Shown here in pieces: positions 17,601-27,292 of a stretch of 64,000 bases of DNA (position 1 is its first letter; each line of letters opens with the position of its first letter). This stretch comes from Pseudomonas oryzihabitans (GTDB taxonomy: Bacteria > Pseudomonadota > Gammaproteobacteria > Pseudomonadales > Pseudomonadaceae). The translations under genes and the position numbers were made by a program. The notes beneath the pieces were generated by a model, which saw only the letters and a list, made by a program, of their open reading frames with translations, was not told the origin of the DNA and searched no databases. The stretch covers positions 1 through 64,000 of the forward strand of contig NZ_VDND01000010.1 of assembly GCF_007665395.1 (NCBI RefSeq). Reading direction: 5' to 3'.

Positions 17601-20600
17601 CAGCAATCGCCGCGCCTTTCCTGCTGGCCTGGCTGCTGGCACCGGCCGTCGCCTATCGGTTGAGCCAGCCAAGTGGCCCATCGGACTTCACGCCTTCTCC
17701 CGCGGAGCAGCAATTCCTGCGCGGCCTGACGCGCAAGACCTGGGCCTTCTTCGACGATCATGTGGGCCCTGGCGATAACTGGCTGCCTCCGGACAACATT
17801 CAGGAGCAGCCAACGGCGGCGACCGCCCACCGAACCTCTCCAACCAACATGGGCATGGCGCTGCTCTCCCACCTGGCGGCCCATGACTTCGCCTACCTGA
17901 GCGGGAGCCGCCTGCTCACACGACTGGATAAGACACTGGCCAGCATGTCGCGGCTGGAGCGCCATCGCCGCCACTTCTACAACTGGTATGACACCCAGAC
18001 CCTGCAACCGCTGCCACCGCGTTACGTGTCTACGGTGGACAGCGGCAATCTGGCTGGCCTACTACTGACGCTGCGCTCCGGCCTTTATGAATTGCCGCAC
18101 GCGCCACTGCTCAACGCTGACTGGTGCAATGGCTTGGCGGACTGCCTTGCCGTACTGCGAGAGGCAGTACGGGCGAGCGGACTGGATGAGCACCTGCTTG
18201 ACGGTGCGTACAGCGAATTGGCGGCCGCCCATACGCTAGAGGGTCTGAACGAGATCAGTACCGTCCTGCAGCGCCTGATCGCCTGGGCCGAGGCTCTGAA
18301 ACCCGCGCTGAGGGTCGCTCCCGACGCCGACTACTGGCGTCTGGCATTGCTCGCTCAATGCGAAGATCTACACGGCGAGTTGGCCAGCCTGACCCTGCCC
18401 GGTTCCCCCCTGACATCGGCCAGCTGGCATGAGCTGGTGCAGCTGGAGGTCACGCAGTGGCCCACCGACGAACAGCCTCGGGTACGGGCGGTGATCGCCC
18501 AGGCCAAGGAGCGCATCGTCACCGCGTTGCGCCTGGCGGATCTCACTGCCGACCTGGCCGACATGGACTTCACCTTTCTCTACAACCCGCAACGCGAGCT
18601 GCTGACCATTGGCTACAACGTCGAGGAACAACGCCTGGACAGCGGCTACTATGATCTCCTGGCGTCGGAAGCACGTCTGACAAGTTTCCTGGCCATCGCG
18701 CAGGGACAACTGCCACAGGAAAGCTGGTTCACCCTCGGCCGGCTGTTGACGAGCAACGGCGGCAATCCCGTGTTGCTGTCCTGGACCGGCTCGATGTTCG
18801 AGTACCTGATGCCGATGTTGGTCATGCCCAATTATGGCGGCACCCTGCTCGACCAGACCTGCCGCGCTGCCGTGGCGAGGCAGATCGAATACGGCCAGCA
18901 ACTGGGCCTGCCATGGGGCGTATCCGAGTCCGGCTACAGCACCCTGGACGCGCAACTGAACTACCAGTACCGGGCCTTCGGCGTACCCGGGCTCGGTCTA
19001 AAGCGCGGGCTTGGCGAAGACCTGGTGATGGCACCCTATGCCTCGGTGCTGGCGCTGATGGTAGCGCCAGAAGCCGCGTGCAAGAATCTTCAACGCCTGG
19101 CCGGCATGGGCATGGCTGGCCGCTATGGTCTGTATGAAGCCATCGACTTCACCAGCGCCCGCCTCCCTCCAGGGCAGCAGGCCGGACTCATCCAGTCGTT
19201 CATGGCGCACCACCAGGGCATGAGCATGCTGTCACTGACCCATGTCTTGCTCGAGCGTCCCATGCAGCGTCGCTTCGAAGCCAATCCACAGTTCCAGGCC
19301 ACGTCCCTGCTGCTGCAGGAGCGGGCGCCTAGAAGTGCCGCGCAGTACCTGCACACCGCCAATGCCGCGCTGGAAGGCCACGTCTCCCGCGCCAGTGAAA
19401 ACAAGTTGCGGGTCTACACCGATCCTTGCCGGCGGCACCCGGCCGTGCAGTTACTTTCCAACGGCCGCTACCATGTGATGATCAGTAATGCCGGCGGCGG
19501 CTACAGCCGCCGCGACAACCTGGCCGTCACGCGCTGGCAGGAAGACATCACCTGCGACAACACCGGCACCTTCTGTTACCTCCGCGATGTCGACAGCGGC
19601 GATTTCTGGTCTTCGGCGCACCAGCCCACCTTACGCAGGACGGAGGGCTTCGAGGCGATCTTCACCGATGCCAGGGCCGAGTTTCGGGTCCGCGAACGTG
19701 ATTTCGATGTCCATACCGAAATCGTCGTTTCGCCGGAAGACGACATCGAATTACGGCGCCTGCACATCAGCAATCGTAGTGGACGGCGCCGAACGCTGGA
19801 GCTTACCAGTTACGCGGAAGTGGTCCTGGCCCCCGCCTTGAGCGACGCCTTGCACCCGGCCTTCAGCAAGCTGTTCGTGCAAAGCGAACTACTCACCCCT
19901 CTGCAGGCCATTCTGTGCAGCCGGCGGCCACGTTCCAGTGATGAAAAGGTGCCGTGGTTGTTTCACCTGCTGGCGGTCCACAATGCGGACATTGTGGCGA
20001 TCTCCTACGAAACCGATCGAGCCCGTTTCATCGGTCGTGGGCGCACGTTGACGCACCCTGCCGCCATGGATGCCGAGGCCCTTTCCGGTACCGCCGGCGC
20101 GGTGCTCGATCCCATCGTGGCCATCCGCTGCCGGATTACCTTCGACCCAGGCCAGACCGCCACCATCGATCTGGTGACCGGCGTGAGCGACAACCGTGAG
20201 GGTTGCCTCCAGCTGATCAACAAGTACCGTGACCGACGCCTCGCTGATCGCGTCTTCGACCTGAGCTGGACCCACAGCCAGGTGCTGCTTCGCCAGCTCA
20301 ACACCTCCCACGCCGAGGCACGGCTGTTCGAGCAGATGGCTGCGTCGATCATCTATACCAACCCCTCCATGCGTGCGGCACCGAGTATCCTGGCTGCCAA
20401 CCAGCGCAATCAAAGCGGCCTGTGGGGCCAAGCGATCTCGGGTGACCGGCCCATCGTGCTGCTGCAGATCTCCACAGCTATCCATATCGATCTGGTGCGC
20501 AAGCTGGTGCAGGCACACGCCTACTGGCGACACAAAGGGCTCAGTGTCGACCTGGTGATCTGGAACGAAGACCAAGCGGGTTATCGTCAGGACCTGCAGG

Positions 20601-23257
20601 ATTCGATTATGGAGCTGGTCACCTCGGGCAGCGAGGCGCACTTGATCGATCGGCCAGGTGGCATCTTCGTGCGCCCGGCGCAACAGCTGTCTCACGAGGA
20701 TCGCGTGCTGATGCTGGCGGTCGCTCACCTGGTGCTCAGCGACGAGCGAGGCAGTCTCGCCGAGCAAGTCCACCGGCGCCGTGCGGAACCGAAGCTACCG
20801 GCTTTCGATGCGAAGCTATTGCCCAGCGTCGTTCCGACCGCTGCGATTCCGATGGCTGATTCTTCCCTGATCCTGAGCAATCCTCATGGCGGCTTCAGCG
20901 CCGATGGCAAGGAATACGTCATTCACTCGCATGCTGGCCGGCGTACACCGGCGCCCTGGGTGAACGTGCTGGCAAACCCCAACTTTGGCAGCGTGATTTC
21001 GGAAAGTGGCAACGCCTACACGTGGTATGAAAATGCCCACGAGTTCCGCCTAACCCCGTGGCGCAATGATCCGGTCAGCGATCCAGGCGATGAAACCCTT
21101 TACCTTCGCGATGAGGACAGCGGCCACTACTGGTCGCCCACACCCTTGCCCCGTCCTGGCAAGGGTAACTACGTGACCCGGCATGGCTTTGGCTACAGCG
21201 TCTTCGAACACGAAGAAGACGGTATTCGTAGTGAGCTGTGGGTCTACGTATCGCTACAGGATCCGGTCAAGTTCTCGCACCTGAAAATTTATAACGCTAC
21301 AAATCGACCCCGGCGGCTGTCGATCACCGGCTACGTGGCCTGGGTACTCGGAGACCTTCGCGAGAGATCCTGCATGCACGTGGTCAGCGAAGCCGATCCG
21401 AACAGCGGCGCGCTATTCGCACGTAACAGTTACTCCACCGAATTTCCAGGCCGGGTGGCCTTCTTCGATGTCGATATGCCGATAACCAGCAGTACCGCCG
21501 GCCGTTGTGACTTCATCGGCCGCAACGGAAATCTCGCAGCGCCAGCAGCGATGGCACAGCCCCACCTGTCCGGGCGCAGCGGCCCAGGGCTCGATCCTTG
21601 CGCAGCCCTACGAGTGGATATGCAGCTGGCGCCCGGCGAAAAGCGTAGCGTGACCTTCCGACTAGGCGCGGCGCCGGATGCCACCTCGGCATCGCGTCTA
21701 GTGCTGCGCATGCGGGGCAACGTCACCGCAGAAGCCGAATTGCAATGCGTCCGCAAGCACTGGAACGACACGTTGGGCAAGCTGCAGATCAATACTCCAG
21801 AGCCGGCCGTGGACGTACTGGTCAATGGCTGGCTGATGTATCAGGTGATCGCCTGCCGCTTTTGGGCCCGCAGTGGCTACTACCAATCCGGCGGGGCGTT
21901 CGGTTTCCGCGATCAGTTGCAGGACAGCATGGCCATGCTGCATGCCGATCCGGCGGCGGTTCGTCAGCACCTGCTGCTGTGCGCCGCCCATCAATTCATC
22001 GAAGGCGATGTGCAGCATTGGTGGCACCCGCCCTTGGATCGCGGTGTGCGTACCCGCTGCTCCGACGACTATCTCTGGCTGGCCTGGGCGACCAGCCGCT
22101 ACGTCAAGATCACGGGTGATGCCAGCGTACTCTCGGAAACCGTAGGTTACCTCGAAGGACGCGCACTGAACGTTGGTGAGCAGTCCTATTACGACCTGCC
22201 GACCCACTCCCCTTTACGCGAGACGCTGTATCAGCATTGCGTGAGAGCGATCGAGCACAGCCTGACGCGGGGCGCTCACGGCTTGCCGCTGATGGGTGAC
22301 GGCGACTGGAACGATGGCATGAACCGCGTCGGCGAAGGGGGCAAGGGCGAAAGCGTCTGGCTCGGTTTCTTTGGCTACGACATGCTCCGCCGCTTCGCCA
22401 CTACCGCCCTGCTCCATGACGATGTCGCCTTTGCCAAGCGCTGCGAAGAAGAGGCTGAGACCTTACGCCTCAGCCTCGATGCGCACGCGTGGGACGGAGA
22501 CTGGTATCGCCGCGCCTACTTCGATGATGGCACGCCCCTGGGCTCCGCCGGCAATGATGAATGCCGCATCGACTCCATCGCCCAGAGCTGGTCAGTGCTG
22601 TCGGGCGCGGCGCCGGAGCCGCGCCAACGCGTGGCCATGGCGTCTCTTGAGCGGCACCTCATGCGTCGGGAAATCGGCCTGGTGCAACTGCTGGACCCGC
22701 CCTTCGACCAGGGTGTACTCGATCCTGGCTACATCAAGGGCTATGTACCCGGCGTTCGCGAGAACGGTGGGCAGTACACCCATGCGGCGGTATGGGCGGG
22801 CATGGCGTTTGCGGAGTTGGGGGACAGTGCCCGGGCATGGGAGCTACTGCGGATGATCAACCCAGTCGGCCACGGGAACGATGCGACCGCCACCTACAAG
22901 GTCGAGCCCTATGTCGTGGCTGCCGATGTCTATGGCATGCCGCCCCACGAAGGACGGGGCGGCTGGAGCTGGTACACCGGCTCGGCCGGCTGGATGTATC
23001 AGCTGATCGTCGAGTCGCTACTCGGCGTGCAACGCAGCGGCAGCCAGTTGCGCATCCGCCCGGTGCTGCCAGCGGAGTGGGCGACCTTCAGCCTGGACTA
23101 CCGTTTCGGCACCACCCTCTACCGCATCGCGCTCTCCCGTGGCGACCTGCCCCAGGCGACGATGCAAATGGACGGCATGGCGTTGCAAGGCGACAGCATC
23201 GGCTTGATTGACGATGGCCTGGAGCATCAGGTCGATGTGCGTTGGCCGAACAGGTAA
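14693..23257 (+). CDS. ndvB: Cyclic beta-1,2-glucan synthase (NdvB/ChvB type)
   Basis: A giant inner-membrane protein of 2,854 residues, the usual size of Rhizobium NdvB and Agrobacterium ChvB. It makes and cyclises beta-1,2-glucan from UDP-glucose, a periplasmic osmolyte. ATG 14693 is chosen because AAGGA lies four bases before it; the frame is open further upstream only through the tandem repeat. Order: membrane helices near 413-470; GT84 transferase domain with VVVPTLIGSVQDVEELIDGM and a TLDTDTQLPR DxD site near 628; helices near 826-860 and 943-990; a glycoamylase-like domain (about 1090-1450, YVSTVDSGNLAG, SWTGSMFEYLMP); two GH94 beta-sandwich domains (about 1590-1850 and 2060-2335); and a GH94 phosphorylase domain with GDGDWNDGMNRVG near 2537, whose aspartate would set chain length by phosphorolysis. 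No frameshift seen. As ICE cargo it could affect osmotic tolerance, biofilm or antibiotic sequestration. Confidence 0.93.
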   Translation: MDRQWLRVIQRLWHPVSRTFQYEPALRAELFNLEQMAAHGAHLARQHQLSSHTTSDALLHRLAENAALLTSSCHAMAIAALSNQRATPAAAWLLDNFYLVEEQIRTAQKHLPKGYCRELPGLDNGPSRSFPRVYDIALETISHGDGRVDSDNLSRFVTAYQAVTPLTLGELWAIPIMLRLALIENLRRVASQVMASWTDRNLANDWADRFISTAEHDAKSVVLLVADLARSAPPMTSAFVAELSRRLQGQSASLVLPMTWVEQALAESGQSVERLIHLDGQLQATEQVSISNSINSLRLLSAADWREFVERMSGVEQALAKDPAHVYHRMDFATRDHYRHAIERLARSCSHSEIDIAQAAIGLCDAAAEQDPLKRHVGFYLVGAGLATLEIQLGAQRSPVERCRRILRGAPLAFFVVPVMVLSVLLAWPFFTWLRADGWGLWTILLLGGPITVMTSQLAIALVNRLVTLTLLPDILPRLDLSAGIPPDARTLVVVPTLIGSVQDVEELIDGMEVRFLANRDANLHFALLTDFMDAQSEVLESDASILHYASQAVEALNLKYPETGAARFFLLHRPRRWNPTEQRWIGHERKRGKIADLNALLRGHGAGRFSLVVGNLSALPRISYVITLDTDTQLPREVARQLLGAICHPLNQPRFDGRQERITSGYAILQPRVGISLPSIARSTYAQLFGSDAGVDPYTRSVSDVYQDLFGNGSFIGKGIYAVDAFEHALQDRFPENRILSHDLIEGCYAHSGLISDVQLYEEHPARYSADAKRRHRWIRGDWQLLPWLMPWTPKSDGGLEPNRLTHLAYWKIIDNLRRSLEPAAFLGVLLWGWFASAHALAWSLGVLLLVITQPLISASLELLHKAPDIQLGQHLKVVLRSAIQQITRALLSLVWLPFEAFSSLDAIGRTLWRLTISRRHLLQWNSSREVERSSRNDLPGLYRLMWVAPMLAIVVAGALLLGGAPWVSAIAAPFLLAWLLAPAVAYRLSQPSGPSDFTPSPAEQQFLRGLTRKTWAFFDDHVGPGDNWLPPDNIQEQPTAATAHRTSPTNMGMALLSHLAAHDFAYLSGSRLLTRLDKTLASMSRLERHRRHFYNWYDTQTLQPLPPRYVSTVDSGNLAGLLLTLRSGLYELPHAPLLNADWCNGLADCLAVLREAVRASGLDEHLLDGAYSELAAAHTLEGLNEISTVLQRLIAWAEALKPALRVAPDADYWRLALLAQCEDLHGELASLTLPGSPLTSASWHELVQLEVTQWPTDEQPRVRAVIAQAKERIVTALRLADLTADLADMDFTFLYNPQRELLTIGYNVEEQRLDSGYYDLLASEARLTSFLAIAQGQLPQESWFTLGRLLTSNGGNPVLLSWTGSMFEYLMPMLVMPNYGGTLLDQTCRAAVARQIEYGQQLGLPWGVSESGYSTLDAQLNYQYRAFGVPGLGLKRGLGEDLVMAPYASVLALMVAPEAACKNLQRLAGMGMAGRYGLYEAIDFTSARLPPGQQAGLIQSFMAHHQGMSMLSLTHVLLERPMQRRFEANPQFQATSLLLQERAPRSAAQYLHTANAALEGHVSRASENKLRVYTDPCRRHPAVQLLSNGRYHVMISNAGGGYSRRDNLAVTRWQEDITCDNTGTFCYLRDVDSGDFWSSAHQPTLRRTEGFEAIFTDARAEFRVRERDFDVHTEIVVSPEDDIELRRLHISNRSGRRRTLELTSYAEVVLAPALSDALHPAFSKLFVQSELLTPLQAILCSRRPRSSDEKVPWLFHLLAVHNADIVAISYETDRARFIGRGRTLTHPAAMDAEALSGTAGAVLDPIVAIRCRITFDPGQTATIDLVTGVSDNREGCLQLINKYRDRRLADRVFDLSWTHSQVLLRQLNTSHAEARLFEQMAASIIYTNPSMRAAPSILAANQRNQSGLWGQAISGDRPIVLLQISTAIHIDLVRKLVQAHAYWRHKGLSVDLVIWNEDQAGYRQDLQDSIMELVTSGSEAHLIDRPGGIFVRPAQQLSHEDRVLMLAVAHLVLSDERGSLAEQVHRRRAEPKLPAFDAKLLPSVVPTAAIPMADSSLILSNPHGGFSADGKEYVIHSHAGRRTPAPWVNVLANPNFGSVISESGNAYTWYENAHEFRLTPWRNDPVSDPGDETLYLRDEDSGHYWSPTPLPRPGKGNYVTRHGFGYSVFEHEEDGIRSELWVYVSLQDPVKFSHLKIYNATNRPRRLSITGYVAWVLGDLRERSCMHVVSEADPNSGALFARNSYSTEFPGRVAFFDVDMPITSSTAGRCDFIGRNGNLAAPAAMAQPHLSGRSGPGLDPCAALRVDMQLAPGEKRSVTFRLGAAPDATSASRLVLRMRGNVTAEAELQCVRKHWNDTLGKLQINTPEPAVDVLVNGWLMYQVIACRFWARSGYYQSGGAFGFRDQLQDSMAMLHADPAAVRQHLLLCAAHQFIEGDVQHWWHPPLDRGVRTRCSDDYLWLAWATSRYVKITGDASVLSETVGYLEGRALNVGEQSYYDLPTHSPLRETLYQHCVRAIEHSLTRGAHGLPLMGDGDWNDGMNRVGEGGKGESVWLGFFGYDMLRRFATTALLHDDVAFAKRCEEEAETLRLSLDAHAWDGDWYRRAYFDDGTPLGSAGNDECRIDSIAQSWSVLSGAAPEPRQRVAMASLERHLMRREIGLVQLLDPPFDQGVLDPGYIKGYVPGVRENGGQYTHAAVWAGMAFAELGDSARAWELLRMINPVGHGNDATATYKVEPYVVAADVYGMPPHEGRGGWSWYTGSAGWMYQLIVESLLGVQRSGSQLRIRPVLPAEWATFSLDYRFGTTLYRIALSRGDLPQATMQMDGMALQGDSIGLIDDGLEHQVDVRWPNR

Positions 23258-23522
23258 AGCTGCGCTGTGACAGAGCGCCCCGACCACTTCATGAGGGGCG
23301 GTCAAAACCATAGGTATGGAATTCGACGGCGAAGGGCCGGTGAACGGCGGCAGCGAGTAAAGCCGCACCTTTATGCCGATGGAACCGCATGGCGACGAGG
23401 GCCAACTGAACGCAGGCCGACGAATTCTGCGACCTGCCGGCGAGTAGGCGCGAGAATCACTCGCGAGCTCCTCAGGGGACGCGGTACAACAAGATTGCTC
23501 AAACAGCCAAGAGGAAACGTTC

Positions 23523-23735
23523 ATGCTCGCCTATTTCGTCGTTTCACGGAGTTCGGGCAACATCATCCGGGTGACCCGGCGCGATGTCAGGCCGACGGAC
23601 TCCGCAACTGTCACCTACCTCGAGGCGGGGCCCAGCGAACTCGTGCGCTACGAGTCCGCACAAGCCTGCGGTCAGGACTTGATCAACGTAGCCGATACCT
23701 TGAGCGACGACACTGCTCATCCCAGGAGCGCCTAA
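23523..23735 (+). CDS. Hypothetical protein, 70 residues
   Basis: ATG 23523 with AGAGGAAA upstream gives MLAYFVVSRSSGNIIRVTRR followed by an acidic C-terminal half. Short beta-strand-rich N-terminus, no membrane helix, no recognised family. It lies between ndvB and the Crp-type gene on the same strand. Confidence 0.5.
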   Translation: MLAYFVVSRSSGNIIRVTRRDVRPTDSATVTYLEAGPSELVRYESAQACGQDLINVADTLSDDTAHPRSA

Positions 23736-23809
23736 CGTCCCTGGAGCGTCCGTAGGCGACGCGAGGCGTATAGTGCGAGTCAATCCGACCGCACTGCCGA
23801 AGGAAAGCT

Positions 23810-24532
23810 ATGCCTGAAGACCTCGTACCGCAGCAGAATAGCTTGCTGGCTGCCCTGCCTGGCGACGTCCAGCAACGGCTCTCTTCGCACCTGGAGCTCG
23901 TCCATCTGCCGCTGGGCCAGGTACTCTATGAATCTGGCGAGTCCGTACGCAACGTGTACTTCCCCACCGACGCTATCGTTTCGCTGCTCAATGTGATGGA
24001 AAACGGCGCCTCTGCGGAAATCGCGGTGGTGGGTAATGAAGGTTTGGTTGGGATTTCGCTGTTCATGGGCGGCGAGAGCACACCCAGTCGTGCCGTAGTG
24101 CAGAGCGATGGCTATGCGTATCGTCTGCAAGGTCAGCGCCTGACCGAAGAATTCGACCTGCATGGCGACATGCTGGTACTGATGCTGCGATATACCCAGG
24201 CCCTGATCACCCAGATGTCGCAGACCGCTGTTTGCAACCGCCACCATTCGATAGACCAGCAGCTGTGTCGCTGGCTGTTGTTGTCTCTAGATCGGCTGCC
24301 TGGTGATCAACTGAACATGACCCAGGAATTGATCGCCAACATGCTTGGCGTACGTCGCGAAGGCGTTACCGAGGCAGCGGGCAAACTGCAACGCCAAGGC
24401 GTGATCGAATACAGCCGCGGGCACATCACCGTGCTTGACCGCACCCGACTCGAACAACTGAGTTGCGAATGCTATGCCGTGGTGAAAAAGGAAACCGATC
24501 GTTTGCTGTCGTATCTACCGACACGCAACTGA
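23810..24532 (+). CDS. Crp/Fnr-family transcriptional regulator
   Basis: 240 residues. The N-terminal half is a cyclic-nucleotide-binding-like beta barrel (LVHLPLGQVLYESGESVRNV, then IAVVGNEGLVGISLFMGG), followed by a long dimer helix. The C-terminal winged helix-turn-helix reads NMTQELIANMLGVRREGVTE, then GVIEYSRGHITVLDR. There is no N-terminal cysteine cluster as in Fnr, and the phosphate-binding cassette is poorly conserved, so the ligand is unknown. About 550 bp after ndvB on the same strand; it may control neighbouring cargo, but no binding site was identified. Confidence 0.85.
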   Translation: MPEDLVPQQNSLLAALPGDVQQRLSSHLELVHLPLGQVLYESGESVRNVYFPTDAIVSLLNVMENGASAEIAVVGNEGLVGISLFMGGESTPSRAVVQSDGYAYRLQGQRLTEEFDLHGDMLVLMLRYTQALITQMSQTAVCNRHHSIDQQLCRWLLLSLDRLPGDQLNMTQELIANMLGVRREGVTEAAGKLQRQGVIEYSRGHITVLDRTRLEQLSCECYAVVKKETDRLLSYLPTRN

Positions 24533-24665
24533 CGCGCGGGCTGCTCTTGAAAGGTGGATGAAGGGCAACATGCCGTAGGCAAAAGGCTCATGGAGCATCC
24601 AGCCTGGCTTTTCCGAGCCCGTGTCAATGCATTCAGCATTCTATAGAGAGTGTTGCCAGCCGGCA

Positions 24666-26813
24666 TTAACCTGCAGTTGAGCGCTGTTGACGAATGAAGT
24701 CGGGCATATCCATAGCCTCCAGCGGCTTGCTAAAGAAAAATCCTTGAGCCTGATCGCATCCGCTATTTATAAAAAACTCTGCCTCAGCAGAGGTTTCTAT
24801 ACCTTCCGCTATCACCGTCAAACCAAGGCTTTTCGCCATCGAAAGCATGGCACCGACCACCGCCACTCTTCCGCTATCCAATTCGATATCGTGAACAAAC
24901 GATCTGTCTATTTTTAAAAAATCAAAGGGCATACGGGTCAAGTATGAAAAGCTCGAATAGCCGGTACCAAAATCATCGAGCGCAAGCAAAACACCGGCTT
25001 CTTTTAGCAGCTCCAACCTCACCACGCATTTAGTCAAGTCCTTTATGAACACCGTTTCAGTCACTTCCAATTGCAACAGACCAGGATCTAACTTGCAGTC
25101 ACTCAACACCGTGGAGACATAGTCGGCATAGGCGTCGTCCTCCAACTCTAATGCCGACACATTGACAGCAATTTTGATATCCCCCAAACCAAGAGATCTC
25201 CACTGCCCTATTTGCGTACAGGCTTCCTTTATGGCCCATCGACCTAGCGCTATCACCAGTCTCGTCGTCTCCGCCACAGGAATAAAGCGAGTCGGCGCAA
25301 CCTCTCCTAGAGATTTATTGGTCCATCGCATCAACGCCTCGACACCGACTACCGCACCGCTTGAAAGATCAATCTTAGGCTGATAAACAAGCCTGATCTC
25401 ATCAAGATCGATACACCGCCGAAGGCCCTCTTCGATTTTCTGCTGTTCTTGTACCTGCGCGCCTATCTCATCACTAAAGAAGGTATAACCGTTTCGGCCA
25501 TTCTGTTTTGTCCGATACATAGCCGTATCAGCCTGGGCAATAAGCGCATCTATATCGGTATGCTCTCGCAGAGAGAATCCTATCCCCAGGCTGATCGTGA
25601 TATGGATGTCATGGCCATCTATCAGATGAGGTTCATTGCAGCTGGACATTATTTTTTGCGCAACCCGCTCGGTTGCCTCACGACTTTTAAGCCCTGCGAG
25701 CAACACTAAAAACTCGTCTCCGCCCTGTCTACTTACCGTATCCTCTTCCCGCACACAAGCCAACAAGCGAGCGGCAACGGAAATCAAAAGTTTATCGCCC
25801 ACGGAGTGTCCGAAGGAATCGTTAATCCCCTTAAAATTATCTAGATCCAGAAAGAATATCGCGACGCTTGACTGATTTCTGACGCCGGATCGTAAGGATT
25901 GCGCGGCCCTGTCGCGGAACAAAAGGCGATTGGGGAGATGGGTCAACTGATCGTGCTCCGCCAGATACGTCATCTTGGCTTTCATGGCTCGCTCCATCGA
26001 GACATCGTGGAAAACGATAACCGCCCCTGTTACAGCGCCTGTTTCATCGATCATCGGCGCGGTGGAGTCCTCGATGTCTATGGCTCCACCGTTACGCCTC
26101 AGCAGGACAGCGCCTGCACTTAATCCTGTAGGTGCGCGCTTGCTCAGCGCCAGCTCCACCGGATGAGGGATATCGCCGAATGCCCCATCGAGCGTGACTT
26201 TCATAACATCGCCAACCGGTTTTCCTTTTGCCAACTCTTTCGGCCAGCCAGTCAGCTTCTCAGCGGCGGGGTTTATGTATTCAATCGTTCCGGCGCTGTC
26301 GGTACCTATCACTCCATCACTGATGGAGTCCAGGGTGGTCTGTGCCCTGGACAGAGCGCTACTGCGCACGCGATAGCCGTCAGACTTGATCCAGACGTCT
26401 TGTAAGGCTTGCACCAAGACGCTGGGATGGGAAACCTCGTCGCTTATGTAGAGATATGCGCCTTGTTTGAGGGCAAAATCTACTCGTGCTCGCAGGGACT
26501 CAGCGCCTACCACCACAACAGGAATGGGAGGATTGTTGTTAGCGGCAGCATTTAAGAGGCCGAGGATTTTAGTAGGCTTCAGGATGCGCCTTGTCATCAC
26601 TAGGACGATGACATCGGTTAATCCTCCGGCATTAAGTGCAGCCAACGCGAAACTGATGTCAGGAAAATGCGAAACACTGAATACAGTCGACGTCGAACCA
26701 ATACTCTTTGCAAACTTAGCGGCTCGTGCCTTCGTGGAAACGACCATCAGATTAACGTCCATCACCACCTCTGACCGGCAAGCAGATTTCAGTGCAGCTA
26801 TCTCACGTTGCAT
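24666..26813 (-). CDS. PAS-GGDEF-EAL cyclic-di-GMP protein
   Basis: 715 residues from ATG 26813, preferred over a TTG at 26855 because AGGTGA precedes it. N-terminal 150 residues resemble a response-regulator receiver fold without an obvious phosphoacceptor set. A PAS domain follows (LDSISDGVIGTDSAGTIEYI), then a GGDEF domain with canonical RQGGDEFLVLL and an EAL domain with GVEALMRW and DDFGTGYSSFSYL, KIDRSFV. Both enzyme signatures look intact, so it may make and degrade cyclic di-GMP. Codon use is more AT-rich than in ndvB. Next to ndvB and a Crp-type regulator it suggests a surface or biofilm cargo set. Confidence 0.9.
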   Translation of the reverse strand: MQREIAALKSACRSEVVMDVNLMVVSTKARAAKFAKSIGSTSTVFSVSHFPDISFALAALNAGGLTDVIVLVMTRRILKPTKILGLLNAAANNNPPIPVVVVGAESLRARVDFALKQGAYLYISDEVSHPSVLVQALQDVWIKSDGYRVRSSALSRAQTTLDSISDGVIGTDSAGTIEYINPAAEKLTGWPKELAKGKPVGDVMKVTLDGAFGDIPHPVELALSKRAPTGLSAGAVLLRRNGGAIDIEDSTAPMIDETGAVTGAVIVFHDVSMERAMKAKMTYLAEHDQLTHLPNRLLFRDRAAQSLRSGVRNQSSVAIFFLDLDNFKGINDSFGHSVGDKLLISVAARLLACVREEDTVSRQGGDEFLVLLAGLKSREATERVAQKIMSSCNEPHLIDGHDIHITISLGIGFSLREHTDIDALIAQADTAMYRTKQNGRNGYTFFSDEIGAQVQEQQKIEEGLRRCIDLDEIRLVYQPKIDLSSGAVVGVEALMRWTNKSLGEVAPTRFIPVAETTRLVIALGRWAIKEACTQIGQWRSLGLGDIKIAVNVSALELEDDAYADYVSTVLSDCKLDPGLLQLEVTETVFIKDLTKCVVRLELLKEAGVLLALDDFGTGYSSFSYLTRMPFDFLKIDRSFVHDIELDSGRVAVVGAMLSMAKSLGLTVIAEGIETSAEAEFFINSGCDQAQGFFFSKPLEAMDMPDFIRQQRSTAG

Positions 26814-26973
26814 TAAGCGCTCACCTGACGCTGCCGTTCTGCATCGCTCTGTCAATTACTCACTCCACAATCGAAGTCTACTCAGAACGTTTGAAGGACC
26901 AAAAATTACGGTCAAACGGAGAAGGGCATAACGTCCATTCGAGACAGGTACGTGAAGTGTGCAAAAGGGCCGC

Positions 26974-27075
26974 TCACCAAGAGTCAAAAACAAGAGCGGC
27001 TAACAAAACAAGCAGGACAACGCCAATCAATAAAAAATACAATACACCCTCTACAGCTGCTGAATCATTTGGCAT
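26974..27075 (-). CDS. 33-residue single-pass membrane protein
   Basis: A strong ribosome site (GGGAGGTGGC) precedes ATG 27075. The peptide is MPNDSAAVEGVLYFLLIGVV followed by LLVLLAALVFDSW and a stop at 26974. One membrane helix spans about residues 10-29 with a short polar start. It resembles small auxiliary membrane peptides in general shape, but no family matches. It lies 160 bp upstream of the GGDEF-EAL gene on the same strand. Confidence 0.55.
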   Translation of the reverse strand: MPNDSAAVEGVLYFLLIGVVLLVLLAALVFDSW

Positions 27076-27292
27076 GCCACCTCCCAAAAACCATACGCGC
27101 GCATTAAGCACAGTAATAATTCAAAACACCGAAGTTCAACAAGCACTGCCCTCTGATCAAGCATTCAAAACTCAGGAGCATCACAATGTAGGACAGTGGA
27201 CCTTCCCAGCAAAGGACATGGTTAAAAATCAGGAAATCCAAAGCATTACCATTGGCCAACATGACGTTTGGGCGACTTACCTTTTAAAGCGT

